A stretch of 64,000 nt of DNA. It comes from Coriobacterium glomerans PW2 (GTDB lineage: Bacteria > Actinomycetota > Coriobacteriia > Coriobacteriales > Coriobacteriaceae). Location: the NCBI RefSeq assembly GCF_000195315.1, contig NC_015389.1, positions 620,001 to 684,000 of the forward strand, in the 5' to 3' direction. The position numbers were made by a program, and so were the translations under genes. How positions within the stretch are numbered: position 1 is the stretch's first letter; the number at the start of each line of letters is the position of its first letter. Of this stretch, positions 51,911 to 61,829 are shown piece by piece. The notes under the pieces were generated by a model. It saw only the letters and a program-made list of their open reading frames with translations, made no database searches and was not told the DNA's origin.

Positions 51911-52867
51911 TCAGCTCTGCTCGTCGTCGGCCACGAGCACGCGCCGAGCGATTCCCTCGGTGAGAATCAGCTCGGTGAGCAAGCCACCGCGCAGGGCACC
52001 CAACGTTGCATCGGTCTTGAACTTGCTTTTGACCATTCCGATGCGGCGGGGGGTCGCCATGATTTCGTCGAGAGTCAGTCCCACCGTCGTGTCTTTCTGA
52101 GCAGTCAGGAAGACACCGTTGATATCATAGGGACGCCCGAATAGCATGCCGGCCACCTCTCCCGACTCGACTGCGGGGAACAGCTCGGCGCGCGCCGATT
52201 TCCACGCCGGTATCGCCAAAAGCGAATCCAACGTACCCAAGCTGCAGAACAGCATATCCATTCTCCGAGCCAGCGCAAGGGTCGGTCTCAGGGCCGGTTC
52301 CTCGGGAAGCGCGGCGCGGACAAGGTCGCTCACCACGTATAGCGGAGCCGGCAGCGTCGCGTAGTTCGCCTCGTAATGAGCCGCTGCGAGTTCGACCATG
52401 CGTTTCGAACCCGTCTTGGAATGGTATTTCATGTTCTCGCCCATGAACTGTGTGAACGTCAGGTCTTCCCGCAGCTCATCTGCGAAGTGCTCGATCACCG
52501 AGAACACCGTGCTGCCCCAGCTCAACCCGATGACATGCGCCTTGCGGATCAACATCTGAATGCGCTCGGCGCTGTATTCGAGAATGCTGTTGACGTCTCT
52601 GTCCACGTCGCCGATCTCTCTCACGACGGCGATGTGCGCTATGTCGAACCGACGCTTCAGGGCCGACTCCAGCTGGTAGTTGCGACTGACCGGCGCGTTG
52701 ATCTGGATCGTCACGACCCCTGTGGTCAGCGCCTCATCCAACGCCTTGGTTATCAGATACCGGCTCATCTCATATTTTGAAGACAGATCTGCGATCGAGT
52801 GCTTGCCGTGGTAGAAATCTTGGGCCACATGTGCCAGCAGCTCACGGCGCGAAAAGGGTTGCATCAT
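51911..52867 (-). CDS. citI: SorC-family regulator of citrate fermentation (CitI-like)
   Basis: 318 residues from the ATG at 52867 (AAGGACC upstream; the track-length frame to 52939 lacks a site). The N-terminal helix-turn-helix SIADLSSKYEMSRYLITKALDEA is followed by the SorC sugar-binding domain with GLSWGSTVFSVIEHF and TVGLTLDEIMATPRRIGM. It is divergent from the malic-enzyme and citrate lyase operon. In lactic acid bacteria the SorC protein CitI activates exactly such a divergent cit operon in response to citrate, so the same role is likely here. Confidence 0.85.
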   Translation of the reverse strand: MMQPFSRRELLAHVAQDFYHGKHSIADLSSKYEMSRYLITKALDEALTTGVVTIQINAPVSRNYQLESALKRRFDIAHIAVVREIGDVDRDVNSILEYSAERIQMLIRKAHVIGLSWGSTVFSVIEHFADELREDLTFTQFMGENMKYHSKTGSKRMVELAAAHYEANYATLPAPLYVVSDLVRAALPEEPALRPTLALARRMDMLFCSLGTLDSLLAIPAWKSARAELFPAVESGEVAGMLFGRPYDINGVFLTAQKDTTVGLTLDEIMATPRRIGMVKSKFKTDATLGALRGGLLTELILTEGIARRVLVADDEQS

Positions 52868-53014
52868 GGTGTTCCGGTCCTTCACTTGGTACCAACATGA
52901 TGAGTATAGCATCGCCTTTGCGACCATGAAGATTATCACTTTGTAAATATGAAGCGACAGGTTTTCATTTATATCGTCTATAAATTTATTTATTACAAAA
53001 ATATCAGAGAATAA

Positions 53015-53043
53015 TTGATAAATTGAAACAAACGGGGTATGAT
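53015..53043 (+). promoter_or_regulatory. Promoter of the citrate operon
   Basis: TTGATA (53015-53020) and TATGAT (53038-53043) are separated by exactly 17 bases, an excellent sigma-A-type promoter 66 bases before the citM start. The 80 bases upstream are very A/T-rich, as in CitI operator regions of lactic acid bacteria. Confidence 0.75.
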
Positions 53044-53108
53044 CAACTCATATGTTGCCCGCACATGACGATCGCTATACCCGTCCCTCTCGATGAAAGG
53101 CCACGCCC

Positions 53109-54272
53109 ATGGAACAAGATGAGGTCATTGCTATCCATGAGGCGGAAACCGGTGTTCTTCAGATGGCGCCTGAAATGCGCGTGGAGAACCCGAGCGATCT
53201 GAGCCTCGCGTATACGCCGGGCGTTGCGACCATGAGCAAGGCGATTGAGCGCGACCCGTCGCTCAAAGCGAAGATGACCTTGAGCGGCAAGCTCATCGCC
53301 GTTGTCACCGATGGTTCTGCCGTGCTGGGCCTGGGCAACATCGGTCCTGCCGCGGGCTTGCCGATCGTCGAGGGCAAGGCGCTTCTATACAAGAGCCTCG
53401 CTGGCGTCGATGCGCTGCCTCTCGCCGTGGAGCAGGTATCGACCGAGGAGTTCATTCGCACGATCAGAAATATCTCCTTGTCCTTCGCCGGGATCCACCT
53501 CGAGGACATCGCCGCCCCGCAGTGCTTCGAGATCGAAACAAGCCTGGAGCAGCTTCTGGACATTCCCGTGTACCACGATGATCAGGAGGGCACCGCGATC
53601 GTCGTGCTGGCCGCGCTGATCAACGCCGCCAAGGTCGTGGGCAAACGACTCTCGGACCTCAGAGTCGTGATCAATGGAGTCGGTGCCGGCGGCATCGCGA
53701 CCGGCAGGCTCCTGTACGCAGCGGGGGTCCGCAAGCTGACGCTCGTGGATATCGACGGCGTCGTACGCCCTGACTCTCCTGCCTGCAACAGCTATCAGAT
53801 CGAGCTCGCGGAGCAGATCGGCTATGATAGCGGCTCCGGCTCGCTCGATGAGGTGATTTCCGGACAGGACGTTTTCATCGGCTTGTCAGCTGCAAACGTT
53901 CTGAGCGGCCGGCAGGTTCGTCGCATGGCGGCAGATCCCATCATCTTCGCTCTCGCGAATCCGGTTCCCGAGATCGAGCCCTCTGTCGCTCGAGAAGCCG
54001 GGGCGGCTGTGATCGCGACCGGTTCAAGTCAGCACCCCAATCAGGTCAACAACATCCTTGCATTCCCCGGGCTGTTCAAGGGGCTGCTCGAGTGCGGTCT
54101 CAAGCGTGTCGATCTCAAACTGGAGCAGACGGTTGCCCGAGCACTCGCCCACATGGTTTGCGATCCCGCTCCCGAGCACATCATCCCCGGCGTATTCGAT
54201 GAAGGCGTCGTCGAGACGGTGACCCAGGCGATAAGAGCCTATGTCATAGACCAGAACAGCAACCACATATGA
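53109..54272 (+). CDS. citM: Malic-enzyme-family oxaloacetate decarboxylase/malic enzyme
   Basis: 387 residues, the short malic enzyme form without a phosphotransacetylase domain. The catalytic Tyr is in LAYTPGVA near residue 38, the Lys in EGKALLYK, metal ligands in HLEDIAAPQCFEIE, and the NAD-binding VINGVGAGGIATGRLL and ALANPVPE follow. In citrate operons of Lactococcus and Oenococcus relatives this enzyme (CitM) decarboxylates the oxaloacetate released by citrate lyase to pyruvate, and that is the likely role here. Malate oxidation is possible too. AAAGGCCA precedes the ATG. Confidence 0.88.
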   Translation: MEQDEVIAIHEAETGVLQMAPEMRVENPSDLSLAYTPGVATMSKAIERDPSLKAKMTLSGKLIAVVTDGSAVLGLGNIGPAAGLPIVEGKALLYKSLAGVDALPLAVEQVSTEEFIRTIRNISLSFAGIHLEDIAAPQCFEIETSLEQLLDIPVYHDDQEGTAIVVLAALINAAKVVGKRLSDLRVVINGVGAGGIATGRLLYAAGVRKLTLVDIDGVVRPDSPACNSYQIELAEQIGYDSGSGSLDEVISGQDVFIGLSAANVLSGRQVRRMAADPIIFALANPVPEIEPSVAREAGAAVIATGSSQHPNQVNNILAFPGLFKGLLECGLKRVDLKLEQTVARALAHMVCDPAPEHIIPGVFDEGVVETVTQAIRAYVIDQNSNHI

Positions 54273-54285
54273 AGGGGGTAGCGAA

Positions 54286-55260
54286 ATGTCCGTGTTCCTG
54301 ACTTCGGTTCAAAGCGTACTGGCAATCGTCCTGATGATCTCGGTTGGGTATTTCGGCAAGAGCAAGGGGTGGTTCAACAAACAGTTCTCCGAGGCGCTGT
54401 GCAAGCTTATCATGCAGATAGCGCTGCCCGCATCGATCTTCATGGCCATGCAGAAGTACTTCCATCCCGAGCAGCTCGCGACGCTGTCGGCCGGCGTCAT
54501 CTTCACGGCCGCCTCCATCTTCATCGGCTACGTCTTGGCTTTCATCGCCGTGCACGCGTTCAGGGTTCGACCGGGTCGACGCGGTCTCATGATGACCGCT
54601 ATCAACGGGGCGAATACCGTCTTCATCGGCATGCCGCTCAACATCGCGCTGTTCGGTGAAGAATCGCTTCCGTATCTGCTCACCTACTACATCGTCAACA
54701 CCATCGTCATCTGGACGGTCGGCGTGTGGGTCACGGCCGCCGATGATCCGACCCTCGAGCACGGCAGCAAGGCCAAGTTCGACTGGCACCACCTGATCCC
54801 GACGCCGCTGTGGGGTTTCATCGTCGCCCTTCCGTTCATCTACATCCCGGGCCTGCAGGCTGCCTTCATGAAGCTGACGTTCGCCACGACGGCACTCGGC
54901 GATATCGGCGAGCTCGTCACTCCGCTGTCGCTCATGTACATAGGAATCATGCTCAAGGATTTCGGTATCCTCAAGATGGAGTTCGATTTCAATGTCATCT
55001 GGACGCTTCTCGGGCGCTTCGTGATCTCCCCGGTCGTCATGGCGCTGGTCATCTTGGTTGGGCTCAATGCGGGCATAAGGATAGACAGCGTCTTTCAGCA
55101 GACTCTGATCGTGCAGGCGGCCACGCCGGCGCTCGCGGTTCTGCCGATCATAGCGACCATGTATCATTGCGACGTCAAGTTCGCGACGAATATCGTGGTT
55201 TCGACCTCGGTGCTGTTCGTCATCGTCGTGCCTGTCATCATGGTTCTTCAGAACCTGTAG
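54286..55260 (+). CDS. AEC-family transporter (MaeP/MleP-like), probable citrate or malate carrier
   Basis: 324 residues with ten hydrophobic segments. VQSVLAIVLMISVGYFGKSKGWF is the characteristic AEC N terminus, and NGANTVFIGMPLNIALFGEE and VQAATPALAVLPIIAT are the conserved half-repeats. AEGGGGG-type ribosome site (AAGGGGGT) precedes the ATG. It lies 13 bases after citM and before citC. An AEC protein (MaeP) occupies the same place in Oenococcus-type citrate loci, so it is the best candidate for the dicarboxylate or citrate transporter. Confidence 0.85.
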   Translation: MSVFLTSVQSVLAIVLMISVGYFGKSKGWFNKQFSEALCKLIMQIALPASIFMAMQKYFHPEQLATLSAGVIFTAASIFIGYVLAFIAVHAFRVRPGRRGLMMTAINGANTVFIGMPLNIALFGEESLPYLLTYYIVNTIVIWTVGVWVTAADDPTLEHGSKAKFDWHHLIPTPLWGFIVALPFIYIPGLQAAFMKLTFATTALGDIGELVTPLSLMYIGIMLKDFGILKMEFDFNVIWTLLGRFVISPVVMALVILVGLNAGIRIDSVFQQTLIVQAATPALAVLPIIATMYHCDVKFATNIVVSTSVLFVIVVPVIMVLQNL

Positions 55261-55322
55261 GCGCGTGATCGCAAGCGGGCTTCTCCAAAGCGAGCGGATA
55301 CGGCAAAGGGGGATTAGAGACA

Positions 55323-56363
55323 ATGGATGACACCCTTCGCGTGCTGAACCTGGACGAGGCGAAGACCTTCGCCATGTGGCGGGCGTTCCTGGAACGCTTT
55401 GCCATCACGAACTTCACTTCCGCCGAGCTCACCCGTATAGATCGCTCGCTGGGCATCTTCGATGTCACAGGGAGGCTCGTGGCCACCGGATCGGCTGCCG
55501 GTGACGTTTTGAAGTACGTGGCGGTCGACAATGAGAGCTCCGAGCAGGGGAGCCGGTTCAATGCGCTCATGACGGCTTTGATGGATGATCGCGCGCGGAA
55601 GGGGATCTTTCACCTGTTCGTCTCCTGCGGGCCGCATGCTTGCCCCAGCTTCGAGCATATCGGATTTCACGTGCTGGTGCGAAGCGATCTCGGAGCCCTT
55701 TTAGAGACCGGGGACCGCGGCATCGACGATTACGTCGCCAACCTGCCGCGCATCCCCGATCAGAATGAGATGCGCGTGGCAGCGATCGTCATGAACGCGA
55801 ATCCCTTCACATGCGGACATCGAGCGCTGGTCGAGCGAGCGGTCAGCGAGAGCGATCTCGTCTACGTATTCGTGGTGAGCGACGATGTATCCTTGGTCCC
55901 CACAGCCGATCGCATCGCTCTCGTGCGTCAGGGTGTTCGCGACCTTCCTCGCGTCCGCGTCGTCGCCGGTGGCGAGTACATGGTGTCGCGGGTCACGTTC
56001 CCTGCGTACTTTTTGCCCTCGGATGCGCAGGCGCTCACCTATCAGACCACGTTGGATGCGCTGTTGTTCAAATGCCGCATCGCCCCTCCGCTCAACATCA
56101 CCGCGCGCTATCTCGGCACCGAACCGTTCTCGCCGACGACGGCTCGATACAACGAGGCATTGAAGCGTGAGCTTCCACCCGAGGTCGAAGTGCGTATCAT
56201 GGAAAGAGCGCGATCAGGCGCACAGGTGATATCGGCGACGGCCGTGCGCGCGGCCATCGAGGCGGGCGCGCCTGAGAGGATCGCCGACCTCGTGCCGGAT
56301 GCGACGTTCGCATACATCAAAGAACATATTCGAGATCTTCAAGCGAGATCACAGAGGAGATGA
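55323..56363 (+). CDS. citC: Citrate lyase ligase (acetate:SH-citrate lyase ligase)
   Basis: 346 residues. An N-terminal acetyltransferase-like region is followed by a nucleotidyltransferase domain with NANPFTCGHRALVE (the HxGH-type motif) near residue 160. It acetylates the thiol of the CitD prosthetic group using ATP and acetate, activating the lyase. GGGGGATTAGAGACA precedes the ATG. First of the citC-D-E-F-X-G set. Confidence 0.94.
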   Translation: MDDTLRVLNLDEAKTFAMWRAFLERFAITNFTSAELTRIDRSLGIFDVTGRLVATGSAAGDVLKYVAVDNESSEQGSRFNALMTALMDDRARKGIFHLFVSCGPHACPSFEHIGFHVLVRSDLGALLETGDRGIDDYVANLPRIPDQNEMRVAAIVMNANPFTCGHRALVERAVSESDLVYVFVVSDDVSLVPTADRIALVRQGVRDLPRVRVVAGGEYMVSRVTFPAYFLPSDAQALTYQTTLDALLFKCRIAPPLNITARYLGTEPFSPTTARYNEALKRELPPEVEVRIMERARSGAQVISATAVRAAIEAGAPERIADLVPDATFAYIKEHIRDLQARSQRR

Positions 56364-56369
56364 CAAGAC

Positions 56370-56663
56370 GTGGAGATTCAATCGAGTGCGATCGCCGGGA
56401 CACTGGAGTCCTCAGACATCCAGATTACCGTCTCGCGAGGCGATAGCGGCATTCAGATCGAGCTGACATCGGACGTCGAGAAGCAGTTCGGCGCCCAGAT
56501 CAGAAAGGTGATCACCGATGCTCTTCAGGCGCTGGGCATTTCCCGCGCACGGGTCAAAGCCGTCGACAAGGGTGCGCTGGATTGCGTGATCAGGGCGCGC
56601 ACGCTCACCGCTGCGCAGCGCGGCGCCGGGATGGCAGAAGAACCGGTTTGGGAGGCGCTCTGA
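56370..56663 (+). CDS. citD: Citrate lyase acyl carrier protein (gamma subunit)
   Basis: 97 residues, normal length. The Ser that carries the phosphoribosyl-dephospho-CoA group lies in AGTLESSD near residue 14, and the C-terminal segment ALDCVIRARTLTAAQR matches the family. The start is a GTG with AGAGGAG upstream, six bases after the citC stop. It shuttles acetyl and citryl groups between the alpha and beta subunits. Confidence 0.94.
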   Translation: MEIQSSAIAGTLESSDIQITVSRGDSGIQIELTSDVEKQFGAQIRKVITDALQALGISRARVKAVDKGALDCVIRARTLTAAQRGAGMAEEPVWEAL

Positions 56664-56664
56664 G

Positions 56665-57579
56665 ATGGCGACAGATGAGATGCGGCTTCGTCGCACGATG
56701 ATGTTCGTACCGGGCAACAACCCGGCCATGGTCAAGGACGCCGGCATATTCGGAGCCGACTCGATCATGTTCGATCTGGAGGACGCGGTCTCGCTCGCCG
56801 AGAAGGACGCCGCGCGCATCCTCGTGTTCGAGGCTCTGAGAACCCAGGATTACGGACAAGCCGAGCTCGTCGTCCGTGTCAACGGACAGGACACGAGCTT
56901 CTATCACAATGACATCTTGGCCATGGTCAAGGCTGGTGTTGATGTGATCCGCCTGCCGAAGGTGGAATCCGCCGAGATGATCTGCGTCCTCGAGCGCGAC
57001 GTCGAGGACGCCGAGCGCGAATTCGGGCGGCCGCTCGGCGAGACGCATCTCATGGCGGCCATCGAGAGCGCTCGCGGCGTGCTGAGCGCTCCGGCGATCG
57101 CTTCGGCATCCAAGCGCATGATCGGCATCGCTTTGTCCGGGGAGGACTATACGACCGACATGAGGACGCATCGCTACCCGGACGGCGCCGAGCTCGAGTT
57201 CGCGCGCAACATGGTTTTGCACGCGGCGCGCGCCGCCGGCATCGCCGCGTTCGATACCGTGTTCACCGACACCGAGGACACCGAGGGATTCCTGCGCGAG
57301 ACACGGCATATCCGCCAGCTCGGCTTCGATGGCAAATCGGTGGTCAATCCTCGGCAGATTCCTCTGGTGAACGAGGTGTACGCGCCGACAAGAGCGGAGA
57401 TCGACACAGCTCGCGAGGTGATCGCCGCCATCGAACGAGCCAAGATCAATGGATCCGGTGTCATCTCGATGGGCGGACAGATGGTCGATCGTCCGGTCGC
57501 CATGCGGGCGGAGCGCGTGATCAGCTTGGCCCGCGCATCCCATCTGATCGATGAGGAGGGGAACTACATTGAGAAATAA
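56665..57579 (+). CDS. citE: Citrate lyase beta subunit (citryl-ACP lyase)
   Basis: 304 residues of the HpcH/HpaI TIM-barrel family. [18 protein letters not shown] at the N terminus, the metal-binding [23 protein letters not shown] and SGEDYTTDM are visible. It splits citryl-ACP into oxaloacetate and acetyl-ACP. It starts one base after the citD stop, and its 3' end overlaps the citF start by 11 bases. Confidence 0.95.
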   Translation: MATDEMRLRRTMMFVPGNNPAMVKDAGIFGADSIMFDLEDAVSLAEKDAARILVFEALRTQDYGQAELVVRVNGQDTSFYHNDILAMVKAGVDVIRLPKVESAEMICVLERDVEDAEREFGRPLGETHLMAAIESARGVLSAPAIASASKRMIGIALSGEDYTTDMRTHRYPDGAELEFARNMVLHAARAAGIAAFDTVFTDTEDTEGFLRETRHIRQLGFDGKSVVNPRQIPLVNEVYAPTRAEIDTAREVIAAIERAKINGSGVISMGGQMVDRPVAMRAERVISLARASHLIDEEGNYIEK

Positions 57580-59107
57580 CGTTGGTCGCGAGATATCCGA
57601 TGAGATCCTGCGCGAGCGGGGCTACAGGCCGTTCAAATCGGTTGATATCGGCAAAACCGAGATAAGACGCGTCGCTCCGACCGTCCACGTCGGCAAAAGG
57701 GAGAGCAAGATCTGCAGCTCGCTCGCCGATATCGTCAAAAGAACCGTTCGCGACGGCATGACGATCTCGTTTCACCATCATTTTCGCAACGGGGATTTCA
57801 TATTCAACCAGGTGATGCGCATACTCATCGATCAGGGGGTGCGTGATCTGACGCTTGCTCCCTCCTCGCTCATCGGCGTCATGAACGACATCGCGATCGA
57901 GGCGATCAGGTGCGGTACCGTCACCGGCATCACCAGCTCGGGGATGCGCGGCAGCCTGGGCGACTTCGTCTCCCATGGAGGTATGGAATCCCCCGTGATA
58001 TTTCGCTCTCACGGCAACCGCGCCCGCGCGATCGAGGAGGGCGACATCAAGATCGATGTGGCGTTTCTCGGCGTGCCCAACGCGGACAGGCTCGGCAACG
58101 CCAACGGCATGTTCGGCGACGCTGTCTTCGGCAGCCTCGGCTATGCTCTGGTAGACGCCGCATATGCCGACACGGTCGTTCTGCTCACCGATACCATCGT
58201 CGAGTATCCGAACACACCTGCTTCGATCAAGCAGACCCAGGTTGACTACGTTGTCAAAGTCGATCGGGTGGGCGATCCCGATAAGATCGGCTCCGGTGCG
58301 ACCCGCTTCACCAAGAATCCGAAGGATCTCAAGATCGCGCAGGCCGTCAACGAGGTCATCGTCGCATCCTCCCTCTTCCGCGATGGCTTCTCCTTTCAGA
58401 CCGGCTCCGGAGGAGCGGCCCTGGCTGTCACGCGCTATCTGCGGCGGTCCATGATCGATCATGGCGTCAAGGCGTCGTTCGCTCTCGGCGGCATCACAAA
58501 GCCGATGATCGATCTGCTGGATGAGGGTTTGGTCCACAAGATCATGGACGTCCAGGACTTCGACAGCTGCGCTGCGGATTCCATGCGCACCCACGCCTGT
58601 CAGCAGGAGATCGATGCGTCCTGGTACGCCGATCCCCACAACAAGGCGGCGATGGTCGATCAGCTCGACATCGCCATCCTGTCGGCGCTCGAGATCGACA
58701 CGAACTTCAATGTCAACGTCATGAGCGGCTCTGACGGCATCATACGCGGTGCCATCGGCGGACATCAGGATGCCGCGACCGCAAAGCTCACGATCATCTC
58801 CGCTCCTCTGGTCCGTGGCAGGATCGCCACGGTGGTCCCCGACGTCACCACGGTGATCACGCCGGGCGAGTCCATCGATGTGCTCGTAACCGAGTACGGC
58901 ATCGCGGTCAATCCGCGCCGCGCCGATCTCGCGCGCGAACTCAAAGGTGCCATCGGTATGGACGTCAAGCCGATCGAGGAACTCCAGCGGCTCGCCGAGC
59001 ACATCGTCGGCACGCCGCGACCACTTGAGTTCACCGACCGCGCCGTCGCCCTGGTCGAGTATCGCGACGGCTCGCTTATAGATACCATCAGGCAAATCAG
59101 AGACTGA
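57569..59107 (+). CDS. citF: Citrate lyase alpha subunit (citrate:acetyl-ACP transferase)
   Basis: 512 residues from TTG 57569, preferred because GAGGAGGGG lies 8 bases upstream; an in-frame ATG at 57551 is possible. CitF features: [28 protein letters not shown], and [10 protein letters not shown]. It exchanges acetyl-ACP with citrate to form citryl-ACP. Translation is probably coupled to citE by the overlap. Confidence 0.94.
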   Translation: MRNNVGREISDEILRERGYRPFKSVDIGKTEIRRVAPTVHVGKRESKICSSLADIVKRTVRDGMTISFHHHFRNGDFIFNQVMRILIDQGVRDLTLAPSSLIGVMNDIAIEAIRCGTVTGITSSGMRGSLGDFVSHGGMESPVIFRSHGNRARAIEEGDIKIDVAFLGVPNADRLGNANGMFGDAVFGSLGYALVDAAYADTVVLLTDTIVEYPNTPASIKQTQVDYVVKVDRVGDPDKIGSGATRFTKNPKDLKIAQAVNEVIVASSLFRDGFSFQTGSGGAALAVTRYLRRSMIDHGVKASFALGGITKPMIDLLDEGLVHKIMDVQDFDSCAADSMRTHACQQEIDASWYADPHNKAAMVDQLDIAILSALEIDTNFNVNVMSGSDGIIRGAIGGHQDAATAKLTIISAPLVRGRIATVVPDVTTVITPGESIDVLVTEYGIAVNPRRADLARELKGAIGMDVKPIEELQRLAEHIVGTPRPLEFTDRAVALVEYRDGSLIDTIRQIRD

Positions 59108-59172
59108 ACGCAGCGGGTCGCGCGACCATATCGGTGCGACCCGCCGCTTCGCGGCTGGGAGGGGAGCGAGCG

Positions 59173-59739
59173 ATGGCACATCGATCTTCGATCGACCCGC
59201 TTTTCCGCGGCGGCGTCCCGGTCGGCATCGAAGAGGTGCTGGCCGATCGCGACGAGCGCGCGACGTTGGAGCGCAGGGTGCTCGAGCGCCATCCTGACAA
59301 GGCGCTCATTGTCGCAACCCTCAACATCCCCGGGCCGATCAAGTACACACCGGGTCTGGATGATCTGTTCGGAAGCGGTGCGGATCGCCTCATGGCGCAT
59401 TTTCTCGACGCCTCGATTTACGAAGACCGACGCCGGGCCACGGGATGCACCCTGTTCGCGCTCACGAACGAAGATCCTCTCAGCGCGAAGCGCCGCGCCG
59501 TGGCATTCGAGGACGAGGACGCGCTGGGCAGGCTGTTCGATGTCGATGTCCTGCGCGCTGGATGCGCATCGGCGCTATCGCGCGTCGGGCTGGGGATGTT
59601 GCCGCGCACCTGTCTGGTCTGCGATTGCCCCGCCAAGGAGTGCGCGCGCTCACGACGCCATTCGCTCGAGGAGCTGTACGGCGCGATCCGACGGATCTAC
59701 GAGACCGCGCTCGGAGGAGCAGCCGATGCGCGAGCTTGA
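59173..59739 (+). CDS. citX: Apo-citrate lyase phosphoribosyl-dephospho-CoA transferase
   Basis: 188 residues from the ATG at 59173, with GGGAGGGGAG upstream. The N-terminal LNIPGPIKY and the Cys/Arg-rich motif LPRTCLVCDCPAKECARSRR are typical of CitX. It attaches the prosthetic group made by CitG to CitD. It overlaps the citG start by 14 bases, so citX and citG are separate but coupled here, unlike the fused CitXG proteins of some bacteria. Confidence 0.92.
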   Translation: MAHRSSIDPLFRGGVPVGIEEVLADRDERATLERRVLERHPDKALIVATLNIPGPIKYTPGLDDLFGSGADRLMAHFLDASIYEDRRRATGCTLFALTNEDPLSAKRRAVAFEDEDALGRLFDVDVLRAGCASALSRVGLGMLPRTCLVCDCPAKECARSRRHSLEELYGAIRRIYETALGGAADARA

Positions 59740-60598
59740 CATGGGCGTTGCCGAGATCCCGCTTCTCGCCGAGCAGGCGATCCGCGCGATGCTCTACGAG
59801 GTGTGCGTCAACCCGAAGCCGGGTCTGGTCGATCCTTCGAGCTCGGGTCCGCATCCGGATATGGACGTCTTCATGTTCATCGACAGCGCTGAGACTCTGC
59901 GCGCGTATTTCGAGCGATGCGCGGCGATCGGTGCGGACACCGGTATCTCGACGCATCCGGATATGTTTCAAGCGCTGCGCCCGCTCGGTGTGAGCGCCGA
60001 GCGGGCGATGCTCGAAGCGACCGCGGGCGCGAACACGCACAAGGGCGCGATCTTCTCACTCGGGATCCTGGTCGCCTCGACCGCTCGCGCCTCGCTCACC
60101 TCGGCCGATATCCGAAGCACGGTACGGATCATGATGGCCGGGGTGTGCGCGGCTGATTTCGCGGGGACATCGTCCAAGCCCGCCCGCGAGCTGACGGCTG
60201 GCGAGAAGCAGTATCTGCTGCTGGGTGCGACCGGTGTGCGCGGCGAAGCGGAGGCGGGCTTCCCATGCGTGTTCGACTTCGGTCTGCCGGCGCTGAGAGG
60301 CGCGCGCGGCACGAGAAATCAGCGGCTGCTCGATACGCTCATGGCTATAGCCGCGCATGAGACGGACTCCAACCTGTTGTCCCGATCCGGGATGGATCAG
60401 GCGATCGTGCTCTGGGCGCAGCGACAGGCGCAGGCGGTGCTGGATGCAGGCGGCGCCGCCGCGCCAGCCGGCCTGGCGGCGCTGCAGGACATGAATCATG
60501 AGTTTCTGAAGCGAAATCTCAGCCTCGGCGGGGCGGCGGACATGCTGATCCTGACGATCTTCCTCGGTCTGCGCGAGGGGCTGCTCGCTCACCTGTGA
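59726..60598 (+). CDS. citG: Triphosphoribosyl-dephospho-CoA synthase
   Basis: 290 residues from the ATG at 59726, which has GGAGGAG upstream, inside the end of citX. The family signature VNPKPGLVDPSSSGPHPDMD is at about 28-47, and GANTHKGAIFSLG and NLSLGGAADML follow. It makes the CitD prosthetic-group precursor from ATP and dephospho-CoA. Its 3' end meets the LacI gene tail to tail with a 10-base overlap. Confidence 0.93.
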   Translation: MRELDMGVAEIPLLAEQAIRAMLYEVCVNPKPGLVDPSSSGPHPDMDVFMFIDSAETLRAYFERCAAIGADTGISTHPDMFQALRPLGVSAERAMLEATAGANTHKGAIFSLGILVASTARASLTSADIRSTVRIMMAGVCAADFAGTSSKPARELTAGEKQYLLLGATGVRGEAEAGFPCVFDFGLPALRGARGTRNQRLLDTLMAIAAHETDSNLLSRSGMDQAIVLWAQRQAQAVLDAGGAAAPAGLAALQDMNHEFLKRNLSLGGAADMLILTIFLGLREGLLAHL

Positions 60599-61635
60599 GC
60601 TCGGAGCGGCTGGGGGGTCGTCGTCGTGGGGCCGCTGTCTGTGCGCGTTGATCGCCGTGCGATGATGTTCCCGGGGATCTCGATGCGCCTTCTGCTGCCG
60701 CATGGGCCTCGACCTCTCTCGATCCGTTCGATGAGAAGCTCGAGGGCTGCCGCGGCAAGCCCGGCGATGTCCTGCGCCGCCGTCGTGACGCCGCCGAAAA
60801 GGACGCGATTCCAAGGGTATTCGTCGATGGTGGCTATGCGCGCGGCTCCCGGGACATCGATGCCGGCAACCGCGAGCGCCTCGACGAGCCTCTCGAATAC
60901 CAGGCCGTTGATGGCTATGAGGCCGATCGGAGATCCGCCGGAGGAGCAGCTCATCTTGGTGAGCTGGGCTGCGGCAGCGCATGCGTTCCGCGCGAGCGCG
61001 ATGCAACCTCCCCGTGCGCATGCGCTTCTGAGACCTCGCTCGAATGTCGCGGTGCGCTCGCGCCGAACCGAGCTCGCATCGTTGTGCTCGTCGAGCAGCC
61101 AGCATGCGTCGACCCCGTCGCGCATGACCTCTTGGAGCAGCGCCGCGACGAGGCAGCCGTTGTCCGATGTGACCAGATCGATCGAGGCGCCGGGAACGTC
61201 GCGGTCAAGCAGGACGACAGGCGCGCGGTCGCAGGTATCGGCGAGGAGCTCGTCGTTGCCGCCGCAGGTGTTCACGATGAGACCGTCCGCGCCCGCTTCT
61301 GCGAGCCGCATGACGGCTTCGGCTTCCTTTGAGGGGTTGTTGCCGCTGATGGCACAGGTGAGCGTGTATCCAGCTGCGGCAGATCGATCCGCGAGCTCGC
61401 CGAGCATGGCGCTCGAGTAAGGGTTTCTGATGTCGGCCAGTATGACGCCGATCATACGTGATCGATCGAGCCTGAGATTTCGCGCCACGCTGCTGGGGCG
61501 GTAGCCGGTGCGCTCGATGATCTCGGCGATGCGCGACCGGGTGGACGCGGACATGGCATCATAGTGCCCGTTTATGAACTTAGATACGGTTGAAGGGCTC
61601 ACGGCGGCTTCCGCCGCGATATCCTGTATGCGCAT
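60589..61635 (-). CDS. LacI-family regulator of KDG metabolism (KdgR-like)
   Basis: About 348 residues from the ATG at 61635 (MRIQDIAAEAAVSPSTVSKFI); the frame is open further upstream to 61716 but that part is GC-rich and contains a strong hairpin (61680-61699). The helix-turn-helix is followed by the sensor domain GVILADIRNPYSS, with VLLDRDVPG in the middle. It is divergent from kdgK-kdgA, and the palindrome GAAATCGATTTC lies between them, so it probably represses those genes and responds to KDG or KDPG (inference). Confidence 0.88.
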   Translation of the reverse strand: MRIQDIAAEAAVSPSTVSKFINGHYDAMSASTRSRIAEIIERTGYRPSSVARNLRLDRSRMIGVILADIRNPYSSAMLGELADRSAAAGYTLTCAISGNNPSKEAEAVMRLAEAGADGLIVNTCGGNDELLADTCDRAPVVLLDRDVPGASIDLVTSDNGCLVAALLQEVMRDGVDACWLLDEHNDASSVRRERTATFERGLRSACARGGCIALARNACAAAAQLTKMSCSSGGSPIGLIAINGLVFERLVEALAVAGIDVPGAARIATIDEYPWNRVLFGGVTTAAQDIAGLAAAALELLIERIERGRGPCGSRRRIEIPGNIIARRSTRTDSGPTTTTPQPLRAHR

Positions 61636-61710
61636 ACGTGCCACGCGTGACCCCGATCCTTTGACGCTCTTGCCGTGGGGCGGCTCCGCTCGGAGCCGCT
61701 TCGCGCGCCC

Positions 61711-61767
61711 TTGCACGGGCAGCGCAGACGACTATACTGTACAGTGTTTGATCAAGAAATCGATTTC
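61711..61767 (+). promoter_or_regulatory. kdgK promoter and LacI-type operator
   Basis: TTGCAC (61711-61716) and TATACT (61733-61738) are 16 bases apart. A perfect palindrome GAAATCGATTTC (61756-61767) with central CG lies just after the expected start of transcription, a repressor position. The adjacent LacI protein is the likely ligand. Confidence 0.6.
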
Positions 61768-61829
61768 GTAAAGATAAACAGCATAACAACCAGAAGCGTG
61801 GATGCGAATCTCGACTCGGAGGGAACAAC

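Noticed and set aside
54244-55323. 359-residue reverse frame opposite the AEC transporter
   Set aside because: Composition dominated by Arg, Asp, His and Glu, the mirror of hydrophobic codons; no motif.
57521-59179. 552-residue reverse frame opposite citF
   Set aside because: Antisense shadow of a well-defined citF gene.
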